A DNA stretch of 64,000 nucleotides, taken from assembly GCA_905331475.1 (NCBI GenBank), contig CAJNYU010004398.1, forward strand, positions 39,493-103,492. Direction: 5' to 3'. The position numbers and the translations under genes are program-made. Positions 12,862 to 26,154 of the stretch are shown one piece after another; position 1 is the first letter of the stretch, and every line of letters begins with the position of its first letter. Source of the stretch: Rotaria socialis. Its lineage: Eukaryota > Rotifera > Eurotatoria > Philodinida > Philodinidae. The notes below the pieces were generated by a model. The model did no database searches and was not told the DNA's origin. It saw only the letters and a list, made by a program, of their open reading frames with translations.

Positions 12862-13407
12862 GAACTCCTTACAAAACAAGTATTTTAAAAATACTCATGT
12901 ATTGTCTATGTAAATTAGAAGAGATAATTAGTTTGACTTAATTTAGTTCAAGTGATCGTTTTATGGTTCAAAAACGAAACTAGGAATAGAAATAAGAAAT
13001 CAAATAAAAATTTGTTAGATGTTTACGCAATCGATAGACATAAATAATCATGTCCTATTTTATCTATTATTCAAATGTAAATATTCGAAAAGTTCAAACT
13101 ATTTTAAATCATGTACAATGATGACAATAATCGCTATGAAACATGGCCAAGCAATTGTTTACGATTTAACATTTGCTTGATAATTTTAAACGTTTAAATA
13201 AAAACAAAAGAATCACTTTATTTCAAAATGAATATGGTTTACGCATAACTATCGGACGATATTCTTTTCTTCTTTCTCCTCTCTACTTTTCTAAACGAGG
13301 CAAATAAATAACATTAAAAATAGATAAATCTTCGGATTATTCTTGTCCGTATACTCGTTACGCTTACGTTAACCTGTCAAATCGTATTATAATTCGTCGA
13401 TGTTAAA
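12862..13407. other. Intergenic region upstream of kynureninase
   Basis: AT-rich sequence. No gene, RNA or repeat recognised. It presumably includes the kynureninase promoter. Confidence 0.35.
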
Positions 13408-15560
13408 ATGCCTCCAACGAAGGATATGGTTATTTTATCTAAGGTAGATTTGATATTAAGTACACAAATGAAGGCGGCCAATTGTAATGGAAAAGATGAA
13501 GAATTAACTCCACAAAATATTCTTAATGAACTATCGGAAAAATGGAAAATACCTTTAGTGAGCGAGGCATTTGCTCGTAAACTCGATGAAAATGATACAT
13601 TAAGTTATATACGAGATGAATTTCACTTTCCAAAACTTACCAGTCTACCTAAAGGTACATTTTAGTGTGATAAAGTATGCTTATTTTTAAAGATAAAACT
13701 CGTTTTTCTTTATATGTATCCAGTCGATAAATCATGTATAAATTCTGATAGTAGTTGCATCTATTTATGTGGGCATTCATTAGGTTTACAATCAACCCGA
13801 GTACGGCAAGCAATTGATGTTTGGTTAAACGATTGGGCTGATCTGTAATATGTTCTATTGTTATAAATCTGAGTTTTTATTTTTTAATAAGATTTATTTA
13901 GAGGAGTACATGGTCATATTCATGGTAGAAATCCATTTGCAGCATGTGATTATCCATGTATACCAACATTACAGAAACTTCTGGGTAAATTAGCACAATC
14001 TATTAAATATTATTTTGTTTTTCTAACGAATTTTCTAGGCGCTGAAGACAAAGAAGTAGGCGTGATGAATCAATTGACAAGTAATCTTCATTTTATGATG
14101 GTCAGGAAATGTTAATAGCATGACAATAGAATATTTATATTTTCTTTTCTTTCATAGATTTCATTTTATCGACCAACAGCTGAACGTTTTAAAATTCTTT
14201 ATGAAGAACGATCATTTCCTAGTGATGAATATGCATTTCAATCACAAATACGATTTCATGGATATACACCAGAAGAAGCAGCAATCATAGTGAAACCGCG
14301 AGAAGTAAAATAAAATTTTGATTTGAAATTTGAAATTACTTTTCATAATCGAATAGAATGAAGATTGTATTAGAACAGAAGATATTCTTGAATTACTTAA
14401 ACAGCATGGCCAATCTATTGCTCTTATTCTTCTTAGTGGTATACAATACTATACGGGGCAATTATTTGATATAGAAACAATAACTGAGGCTGCTCAACAA
14501 CAAGTAAAATTGATCACTTTTTATTTATTCTTAAATTTTAACATGATTGTTTTAATTCAGGGTTGTACTGTTGGTTGGGATCTAGCACATGCTATTGGAA
14601 ATGTTCCATTAAAATTGCATGATTGGAAAGTTGATTTTGCTGCTTTTTGTTCATATAAGTATTTAAATTCAGGCGCTGGTTGTATTGGTGGTATCTTTGT
14701 TCATTCTAATCATTTTGACAAAGACTATCCCCGTTTCGATGGCTGGTGGGGTAATCGAGATGCAACACGATTTCAAATGACCAAAGGTAAAAATGATTAG
14801 TTTCATTTGAAATTATCAATCAGTACAAGTGTTTCTATTTTCTCTTTAACAAAAACAAAAAGAAATCGACCGAGGCGTGGGAGCAGATGGGTTTCGTATT
14901 AGTAATCCGTCTATTCATCAATGTGCAACGCTAGCGGCGAGTCTTCAAGTAAAAGAAAATGATTATTTTTCATCTGTTCAATTTAGTTATCTTTAAACTG
15001 AGGCACTATTTTCGAGAGAAACCATATTGTGGAAATAACTGAATATAGTACTTGTAGTGTAATATATGTTATAGAAATTTAATTTTCTGTTTATTAATAG
15101 ATTTTTGGCGAAGTTGGTATTGAACAATTGAGAAAAAAATCTAAAATACTGACTCAATACTTACAATGTTTGATTGAAAAGGAAATAAACCGTATATATC
15201 TATATAGTTTTGTTTTATTTTATATGTCTATTTTTAACTTTTATTTTCTTTCAGAAGCAACAAGTAAATTTCAAATAAATATTTTAACACCAAAAGATCC
15301 TAAACAACGAGGTGCACAACTTTCATTGCGTATCGTAGGGGCTGATGCTCGACAAATATTTGATGAACTTGAACGACTCGGTGTTTGCGTAGGCTTTCTT
15401 TGTTGTTTTTTATTTGAAATTGTTCATTAACTTTGTCTTTATTTTATTTTAACAGCTAGACAGCCGAGGCGATATCATTCGTGTTGCACCAGTTCCTCTC
15501 TACAATTCATTCATAGATGTCTATCGATTTATATCAGTTTTGAAATCAGTCAAGCTTTGA
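13408..15560 (+). CDS. KYNU: Kynureninase
   Basis: A PLP-dependent hydrolase of tryptophan catabolism that converts kynurenine to anthranilate, and 3-hydroxykynurenine to 3-hydroxyanthranilate plus alanine. The first exon is 13408-13654, the second 13724-13844, the third starts at 13902; at least five further exons follow. Diagnostic blocks: [21 protein letters not shown] near 14160, [19 protein letters not shown] at about 14570-14630, the PLP-lysine motif [11 protein letters not shown] (about 14650-14680), [32 protein letters not shown] near 14900, and the terminal [11 protein letters not shown] block before the TGA at 15558-15560. The protein should be close to the roughly 465-residue family length. 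A poly(A) signal AATAAA lies at 15592-15597. The assignment is secure; exon edges in the middle were read by hand. Confidence 0.93.
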
Positions 15561-16699
15561 GCGAAGCAGTCGCTTAGTACATGTCAACTCAAATAAAGAA
15601 GGCTTCTGTGCTTCCATCATTATTTTGTCTAATTTAATAAAAAAAATACTGATAAGCGTACAGAAAACAATATTTTTATATCTATGGTAATTATGATAAG
15701 GTTCAAATACGAATCATGCCGTGTAGAAAGTGTTATTAATTATTAGAATTCACATTATTTTGGCATTAACTCACATTCAGTCAGAAGTTTTTATCTAATA
15801 ATTCGTAATACGACAAGAATTTTAGCGAAAACAAAAAAGCTTTTTTTGTTTATTTGACTATTCTTTTAGAAAATAAATGATTTCATATAGTTTTCCACGT
15901 TTGTTTAGAAGTTAGTGATGTGCAGCAGTTTTGACAATAAATTATTACACTCTGATACAATTGATGGTAATCTAACATGATATAATAGATGTACATGTGT
16001 TGTGAGTAGGGAAAAGCTCTTCTATCATAGTGAATTAATAAAATCTCCAGATACATGTGGTTCATATTATCAAGACGATTTCGTCAGAAAAATAAAATAA
16101 ATATTTGTATTCTTGAATTTGAACGAAAGGCTTGTGTTCGTTAGTATGACAATTCTCAAAAATAAAATCACGTGTATCATAAATGTATGTTGCTTATCAT
16201 TCGGTTAATATGAAGAATTACATATAATATTTAAATTTTAAACTCATTATTCTGTATTGAGTTTCACAACATTATTTATATCTGTTATGGATTCTACTGA
16301 AGACTGACTCAAAAGAAAAAAATTAATTATTTAGTTCCTTACTCAAATTGAATAGTCGCAAGAAGAAAACTCTGCCTTTCCTCTAGAAAGTGCACGGGAA
16401 ATTATGAGAAATCGTATTATGTGTAAATATCATGGTTCAAATCATCTGGTATTGTTTGCTTCTATTTTTAATAAAGCTCTTTACTTCTTTTTTTGTCCTG
16501 TAATTCCATTGATGTGTATTCTTATAGATTGTATCATTGATCTGATGCCTCTATCATTATTACAGGTATTATTTCCATTACTTAGTTTTTGAAGTAAGTA
16601 ACAGTTAATTTTTTCATATTTGTTTATTAATTCATGATTTTATCTGCGTGCGTAAGTTGAAGAATTCTATCCCTATATTTAGCTTTCAGTTTTTTTTTC
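15561..16699. other. Intergenic region, no gene recognised
   Basis: Holds the kynureninase 3' UTR. A 62-codon hydrophobic frame at 16404-16592 has no recognisable relatives and is probably chance. Confidence 0.35.
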
Positions 16700-16707
16700 T
16701 ATTAAGA

Positions 16708-17816
16708 CAGTGTTTTATCTAGGTTTCATTTTTTGGGTGGGCGATTGAAATTTTTGGAGGGGCTACTGGCTAGAAAATTTCTTACCATATAGTAACGGAT
16801 GGCCCATAGAGAATGGCGGTCTCATTATTTACTCAATATATTTTTTGGTTTTCATTGATTTGAGCTAACCCTTTTCCCAAAAGATTAAACATTCAATTCT
16901 CTACAAACTCATGTGTAAAAGATTTTTTAAATCAAAAAACTGCGAACTACTAAAACGAAGAAAAAAGGTCCAAAAATCTTCAACTTTCAAGCACAGAATC
17001 CGTTTTTTTTTTGAAAATTTGCTTTCCATGTGAGGATCTACAAAAAACTGAGTCTACCATGTTAAAGAGTATCAGATTCTGGACAAGATTCATGCCTTCA
17101 AAATTTGTGTTCATCACAAAATGAGTAAAATATTCTGCATCAATTTTTTCGTTTTTCCTAAAAAACCCAACTGTTATTGCATGTTTTTGATGCTTTGCAC
17201 AAAAACACTTGCCATTCACTAAAAACGCGTTACTTTTTGACGATTTTTTTTCTTTGAAAGCCAACATACTCGACTCTACCCCTGTACACTTGTTCGAATG
17301 ATGTAAAGTTTCGTTTGCAGTAGACTTTCTTGAAAACCGAAATTAAGGTGTTATGGACTAGTTTTCGGAAAATATCGATTTAATAGGCGAAGACCACTTT
17401 TAAAGAAATGTTTTTCAAAGATATCGAAAAGAGCGTACTTGAAAATACCAGAAAATGTTTCTTCCGTAATTTAAACCTGCGTGCAAACTGTCGAAACATA
17501 CTCCAAATGGTAATGTATTTAGAGCTTGAAAGTTGAAGATTTTTGAACCTTTTTTCTTCGTTTTAGTACTTAGCCAGTTTTTAGTTTAAAAAATCTTTTA
17601 CACACGAGTTTGTAGAGAATTGAAATCTTAATCTTTTGGGAAACGGCTCAGTTCAAATCAATGAAGAGCAAAAAGAGATATTGACTAAATAATGACACTG
17701 CCATTCTTTATGGGCCACACGTCACTTTTATGAAATCAGCTGTATATTTTAGGATGGGCGAATCAAAATTTTGGGTGGGTCCCGCTCACCCTGCCCATAC
17801 AGTAGATAAATCACTG
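16708..17816. mobile_element. hAT-like foldback miniature transposon with long inverted arms
   Basis: A 1109-bp element with termini CAGTGTTTTATCTAGG (left) and CAGTGATTTATCTACT (right, read inwards). It is flanked by TATTAAGA at 16700-16707 and TATTAAGG at 17817-17824, a one-mismatch 8-bp target duplication as in hAT transposons. Long imperfect inverted arms run at about 16791-16992 and 17524-17730; for example CAAAAATCTTCAACTTTCAAGC on the left faces its complement on the right, and GGCCCATA-GAATGGC words recur inverted. Subterminal GGGTGGGCGATTGAAA-like words appear in direct rather than inverted orientation at both ends. The ~530-bp centre holds a 95-codon frame (16980-17267, minus) without a recognised domain. 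Non-autonomous. Confidence 0.8.
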
Positions 17817-17824
17817 TATTAAGG

Positions 17825-20359
17825 TACATAACATTGGTAGACAATGTAGGAGAAGGAGTTTGTCTTTACTATTATTATTGTCTAGAAACATGAATGAAAA
17901 CATTCCCACTTTGAATCTGAGAACTCTCGTGTAAATTTTTCATTATATCACTCAGAGTTTTTTTGAACATGGACTTTAACTTATTCCTTCTAGTATTATG
18001 ATGATGTATCGATAGTTCAATTTATTTCATCATACATTATTATTGATTAAACATAGTAGCCACTATTGGGCCGGCTAGTTTCCGATTTATATACAGTAGT
18101 AATAGTTTGCGTAAATCAATAGAAAACATATTTGTATCAACATTTTACAAACGCATACATCTAGTTGCATATGAAAATTTATTTGATGATGTTCGAGAAT
18201 TTCTATCGATACAGTGGTTCGTTTCATTTAAATGCCATTTATTTCTCTTTTACAGTACATATCCATCTCGTATTTTCAAATATAGGAGATAGTAAGCTAT
18301 TCGGAGTTCATCATATTGAGTTAAATCAATTAGTTTCCTTTAATACTATGAATCATTATAATTTTAACATCGCGCTTTGACTATTTTTTTCGTGTTTTCC
18401 TGTAATACGTACTTTCAAGTTAGATTCGATTTAGTTCGATGCTTTAAATCCAACTTCTGCAATTATGACATGATCGTAGGTCTATGAGTGTCACAGTTAA
18501 CAATTCAATATTATAGCAATATGGAACTATTTAGTAAATCATTCAAAGTCATTGTTAAATCTCTTCATCATATTCCATTTGTTTGACTTACATGAATCTT
18601 ATTTTAAATACATTTTTTAATAATCTATTAGCCCTTACATATATATAGAGAGAAAGACATAGTATTGAAGTAATAACAATCATAGCAGCTGTTTAACAGT
18701 ACTTCTAATCATATATAATTCACTCTCTTGAGTGGTTGGTGATAAGAAAATAACGATATGTTTATCTTTGCTCTTACTACTATTCATATAGAAAAAAATA
18801 GTAAAATGTATACCCCTTTCTGTATAATCACCAAAATGAAAACTATTGTTATATTAAAATAGCCGATAAAACAATTAACTTCTGCAATACATAAAGAATA
18901 TTTGAAAAAAACGCGTACAAAAAATAAACTTATATGAAGATCGATACACATGTTAGTAACCCAATGATCACTGAATAGTTTTGAACAGTAAAGACCTTTA
19001 ATTAGATTATCTTTTTGCAGTCAAACTTTTCTAAACTAACTTGTGTTTGCTTCTTCTAGCTATTGTTGATTGCCTACTAAATCATATAATTTAGATAAAC
19101 ATCTTTTCTTTAAACATACTGCTTTGAAGATAAATGCAACAAAATAGGATCAAATACTTGTACACCATACAAAACTTGTCTTATGACAGAAGTATCTGGG
19201 ATGTGCATAAGCTTATCATGATGTCTTCCTATCACATGAGACAACAATACTCATAAACGCAATATATAAAAGGAAAAAGAGAATTTTTCTTCATCAGGAA
19301 GATATTAAGCCTGTAATTTGACAGGAGTTTATCATTGAGTGCCTATCAAATCCTAAAATTTATTTTCTTGAATTAAAAAATTCCATACTCTCGGAGCTAT
19401 CTTACATTCAATTCGTTTCTTGTCTATATTTTCTAGTAATATATCACCGAATTGTAGGTTATCGTCACCAATGATAGAAACGTTGGTCACATGGTCATTA
19501 AATCTAACCAAACGCTGACTATAGCAATGTGAAACTAGTGTATACATTTGAATGCGTCAAGAATTTTTGCAAAGTTTTCTCTTGGCAGCCAACAAGCTTT
19601 AGGTATTTTAAACGGTTAACAAAACCAAATACAAATCTATTGGTAATTGAAATTTATAAGTGAACCATTCGAAATGATATATAGCGCACGCCGCACATAT
19701 TTCATTTTATTAGAATGTAATACTAATTGCAAACCAACATGAAGCAACCATTCATTTTAACAAACAAAACAAAACAAAACAAAAAATGAAAATGAATCTT
19801 TACTAAATATGATTCTGTATATTAATGCGCTCTAAGCCATAAGCAGCAATTTTTCTTCTTTGTCATCTTTAGTTAAAATCTTATCAATCGGTTGCATTTT
19901 TTTTAAGAAAAATCTTATGAACAAAATTAAACTTCGGATAATTCTATTTTGTTTGTGATATTTCATTTTTTTCCGTTTTAATCATTATAATCATCACAAA
20001 CAGTTTTGTTTTCAAGTAAAAACAACAACGAAATAACAATAGTAAGGAACACGAAAGAGACATAGAAACAAAACATACAAATGGAAAGAAAAAAAAAGTA
20101 GATCTTCTCACCAACAACAAAACTATAAATATGCATACACATACTCACTTATTTCTATCATCTAGAATAAATCTAAATGCCTTTTTTTTCTTTCTCATTT
20201 CATGGTTCTCAAAAGCAAAGAAAATCTATGCTACTCCTGTTGTAATACTACAACAAGGCAACACACATGAAGTATAAATAGGCGATCAGTTTAAGAAGAA
20301 CAAAACCAGAACGAATATGACAGTCCAAAAATCGAAGATGTAAGAAAGAAATTTAATTT
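17825..20359. other. Long intergenic region, no gene recognised
   Basis: About 2.5 kb of AT-rich sequence. A 64-codon frame at 19353-19547 (minus) has fairly normal composition but no recognised relatives. A short AAAAC-type simple repeat lies near 19760-19785. The proximal part should contain the SEC61A 3' UTR. Confidence 0.35.
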
Positions 20360-22277
<1,918 letters not shown>

Positions 22278-23896
22278 TTCTATGATATTGCTCGTCGACT
22301 TCTGGTGATTTTATGAATATGAGAATGAATTGATGATAGTGATAGGAAACTGCTATAAATCGTCACTGATCGTTGTTTCTAACCCACGTACACAAGCGCA
22401 CCAATATACTTCATCCAATATATACCATGTTTAGGACAACGCAACGTTGCAATCTAAACGGGAAAGTGTAATGGCAGCAGTCAACGTCACAATGCATGGA
22501 TGTGCTATTGATGAAATATAATGCGTTCGACAAATAGATGTCGCACATTTATATAGAAAAAGTATACCACTAATATACGCAGCATTCTTATCGTTGTTCT
22601 TGTATAGCTACATCGTTAAGAAATCTTGACTAGTTAATATAGAAAAAAGAACGCCGATGATTTAACAAAGAATCTGATAATCTGTTATTCAACTTCAACA
22701 ATAAAAAGGATATTCCTATGTTAAAACATTCCATTCAATCAAAAAATGTATGGTGAAGATCTCTCCAGTAAAGAAAGTACTTACATCAAACAAAAAATTC
22801 TAACATAGAAACAATTAATAACTGATTTTAATAGAATCCTTCTGAAAAAAAATCTGTTTTGACCAGTTATAAAATTTTCCATTCCAACGAAATTAGAAAA
22901 AAATATATAGCTAAGAAAATATGATGTTAAATATCAAATAAGAACATACGAATTAATTTTTTTAATGTAAAAGATAAAATAAGAGAAACAACATTATATG
23001 AAATTTCAGTCATTTTATATATTACGAAAAACAAAACAAGAATTATTTCTTTTATTGAACATTAAATACTTCTAGAGATCTCAATTTTTATTATTTTCTA
23101 ATCTATTCTAGCTAATGAGTATCAATTGCATAACTCGTTTTTTTAAATATTCACGTTTGTTAGGTAGTGATCAATTGTTGTTTTCCTCATCTACAAATAC
23201 TCCATTCAATGGATATTTATTTATTTTTATACTTATAATTTTTATGGTATTTTTCAATATCATAAATATGAAATCTCTATTGTACATAGCACTAAATCTC
23301 ATGAAATAAAAACTTCCTAATAGTATACAATTTATACATTTATATTTTTTGTTTCACGAAAAAAAATCATTCACAAACCAATATTCATCGTGGTATTTTT
23401 TATTATTTAATTCAAAGGGGATTTCCCTGTATACACATACATTTGTAATTTAGAATTGTAAGATAAATCAGCTAATTTCACTTTGTAAGACACTATTATA
23501 AAGATCTTTTTGAATCCGAAAAAAAAGAAACAATGTTTTATTTGAGACCACATCTATAGAAATTCTATGTTAGCATATGAGATCATTCTGTTTTCACCTC
23601 AAGGTCTACGTTTCTTTTCTGCTAATTTGATTACGTACTTCTCCCATCAGTACACAAAATGATCATCTAAATTGAAACTCATTGCATAATCTTTTACGCG
23701 ACAATATTGGCATCTAATTTGGCTTATTCTCACCTTGATATACAATATTCGAATGGAAAGAAACATCATCACGGATCAACTTGATTAGTGTGTTCAATAA
23801 ATTGCTTACCGAACAACAATCGCCTTCCCGGAGAGCAAGAAAAAAAATTCCTAATAATTTTTCCCTTATGTATTTTATCGAAAGAAAAAAACGACG
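22278..23896. other. Intergenic region between SEC61A and the homeobox gene
   Basis: Two divergent genes flank about 1.6 kb of AT-rich sequence. No coding region recognised. It should hold both promoters, and possibly the regulatory sites of the homeobox gene. Confidence 0.4.
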
Positions 23897-23905
23897 TATA
23901 AATAG
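23897..23905 (+). promoter_or_regulatory. TATA box of the homeobox gene
   Basis: TATAAATAG lies 93 bases upstream of the ATG at 23990. Start of transcription would be expected about 25-30 bases further on, giving a short 5' UTR. It is the clearest core promoter element in the window. Confidence 0.6.
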
Positions 23906-23989
23906 GCTCGATTAAAACAATTTTCCATTACAGAAGCAGTTAGATCGTTTGTCTATCTTCAAGACAATTCTAAATTGTTACTGTTAACC

Positions 23990-24859
23990 ATGAATGTTTC
24001 ACCTTTACAATTGGATACCAATTGTTTCAATAATACATCTCATTATCATCCCTCTTATTATGGTAACAATATGTCCTCAACTTGGTCGTCATCATCATCT
24101 CTACTTTGTCCATCGGCAACCATGACTTATCAAACATCATCTTTACCATCTGCTCTCCAACCTATCGAAAATTATTGTTCAATTGACACCTATTATCCAT
24201 CAAGTTCAGAACCAATAGCATCATCATCCGAAATGTCTGTTTATTCTTCGTCATCACAATTTTCATCGGCACCTATTCTTCCTCCACCTCATCTCTATTC
24301 ATCAAATGATTTTATCGTTCAATCGTCATCTTCATCAACAATGATGTTACCACAAAATCGCGCCAATTATACACGCCACCAACTTGTTATGCTGAATGAA
24401 ATTTTTAAAAAACATAAATATCCAAATAGTTTACAGAAAACACTTATCGCGAAATATATTGGTGTATCACGTGATCAAATACGTATATGGTTTCAAAATA
24501 AACGTCGAAAAGTACAATTAATCAATAAAGGCCAAGCAAAGCAAACAAAAAATGATGTCGAATGTGAGTATGGAGAATATCGACGGCACTTACCAAAAAA
24601 TTTTCTTGGTGATCTTTTTCAAGAATTATATAAAGCTCGTGGAGCACCTGCACGTCTACCAGTTAAACGTGATAATAATTCTAAAATCGACAATACTGAA
24701 CATGAACAACAAAATCTTTATTATTATCCAACAACAATGAATTCAAATTATTATTACGAGCCAAATCATTTAATTGAGCAAGATGATTCATCACACGAAG
24801 AAAATCACGGTCAATACTTACCGAACTATGCTCATCATGTCTACTCAGATCGTTTATAG
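23990..24859 (+). CDS. Divergent homeodomain transcription factor (single exon)
   Basis: A 289-residue protein encoded without introns. The N-terminal ~120 residues are rich in Ser, Pro, Tyr and Thr (runs such as SSSSS), typical of a disordered activation region. A 60-residue homeodomain occupies about 124-183. It starts RANYTRHQLVMLNEIFKKHKY and contains the recognition helix QIRIWFQNKRRK with Gln at homeodomain position 50 and the invariant W48, F49 and N51. The C-terminal ~105 residues are Asn/Tyr/Glu-rich. The helix 3 sequence does not let me place it in ANTP, PRD or another class with confidence. I start at ATG 23990; an in-frame TTG 15 bases upstream is not a credible start. A poly(A) signal (AATAAA) lies near 24919. 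Confidence 0.85.
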   Translation: MNVSPLQLDTNCFNNTSHYHPSYYGNNMSSTWSSSSSLLCPSATMTYQTSSLPSALQPIENYCSIDTYYPSSSEPIASSSEMSVYSSSSQFSSAPILPPPHLYSSNDFIVQSSSSSTMMLPQNRANYTRHQLVMLNEIFKKHKYPNSLQKTLIAKYIGVSRDQIRIWFQNKRRKVQLINKGQAKQTKNDVECEYGEYRRHLPKNFLGDLFQELYKARGAPARLPVKRDNNSKIDNTEHEQQNLYYYPTTMNSNYYYEPNHLIEQDDSSHEENHGQYLPNYAHHVYSDRL

Positions 24860-26154
24860 AGTACTTCTATTTGTTTTTTTTTGTCGACTTGGTCTTTTGT
24901 TTTCTATTCTATTCTATAAATAAATAATTGAAAAACTTTCTTGTCTTGTTCTCCATATATGGATTTATTATTTTGTCATATTTTTTTAATCTAACACCTT
25001 CAAATTTGTCATCACTAGAAGAACTTTTCATTCCGAATATGTATGTCATTTAGAAGAAGTAAAAATTGCCTAATCGAACATTAATTATTGAACTCTATCG
25101 AGTTAAATATCGCCCTATTATCATTGTTTTTACTCATTGTCATTTTGTATTAAATACTTTTGCATCATTCCGATTATTCTGTTCAACTACAAAATGCACT
25201 TTCATATCCTGTCGACACTAGTTTTTATCGTCTACTCTTGAGCTCATATTATAAAAGCATCGTCGTGTTTTTTTTTTTTTCGTAAATAGGATAGAACGTT
25301 TACCATAAGTGTAGGAAGACACAGTACCGATTCAATATAAAAAGGTTGTGTAAATATGTTTTGTGATGCATTAGATTTTAACATACAAAATCCGGAATCT
25401 CTACTTGTTCTCTGATTTTCCCCTCAAAAGTTATCGGTAACGTAATCGATGCAGTTTTTAGTCGAGTTCCAGACAGACTACATTGTTTTTCACATTTTCG
25501 AATAGTTATATCTAAATGGAAGAGATTGTTATAAGAAACGCACGCAATTCTCATTTTTATTAAAAATTCTATGTAGTCTTTAGATGCATAAATATTACCA
25601 TTATTGATTTGTTTGAGAAAGCACGTTCGTTTAGACTATCTATGAAATATCGATATAAAATGCACATGATAGAGGATTTGATTGATCATTTACATTACTA
25701 TATGGATTTTAGTGCAATATTCTATGTCATAGAAAAGAACAGAGTATTCTTATATTTAGCATTGAAACTTAAAATTACAAAAGTGTATCTACAATTAGCA
25801 TACCAACAAAATGTCTTTATTTGATAGAAAAAATTTTCAAAATGAAAAAAATCCTGATAGTCATAATCCATGGAATAGCTCTCGATCGATATCAACAAAA
25901 ATATCTCGATATTTATTATGAAATTTTCATATTTAATGTAAACATTTTAATCACAATCAACTTATTTCTTTATCATTTTTTTTTTCATAAACTGATATTT
26001 ATGTATATATCACTCTATCAAAATATTCAATACAATAAACATTTTTTTAATCTCCTCTTGACAAAACAACAAAAAATTAGTAGATACAAGAAATAGAATA
26101 AGATATCTATATAACATATATGTGTTTGTATATTTATATTTCAATTATATAACA
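24860..26154. other. Convergent intergenic region, no gene recognised
   Basis: Lies between the 3' ends of the homeobox gene and SUZ12. Very AT-rich. Frames at 25609-26096 are low-complexity Ile/Tyr/Phe strings and look like chance. Confidence 0.4.

Noticed and set aside
12562-12888. Possible transposase fragment inside the second hAT-like element
   Set aside because: The frame runs through the element's right end and has no DDE or hAT dimerisation motif that I can see; treated as chance.
16420-16450. GGTTCAAAT word suggestive of a tRNA T-arm
   Set aside because: No matching acceptor, D-arm or anticodon stem around it; no tRNA gene is convincing anywhere in the window.
16404-16592. Short hydrophobic frame that could be a membrane peptide
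   Set aside because: T-rich DNA makes hydrophobic frames by chance; no family, start context or splicing evidence.
19353-19547. 64-codon frame on the minus strand
   Set aside because: Composition is fairly protein-like, but there is no recognisable family, no flanking exon that extends it and no clear start context.
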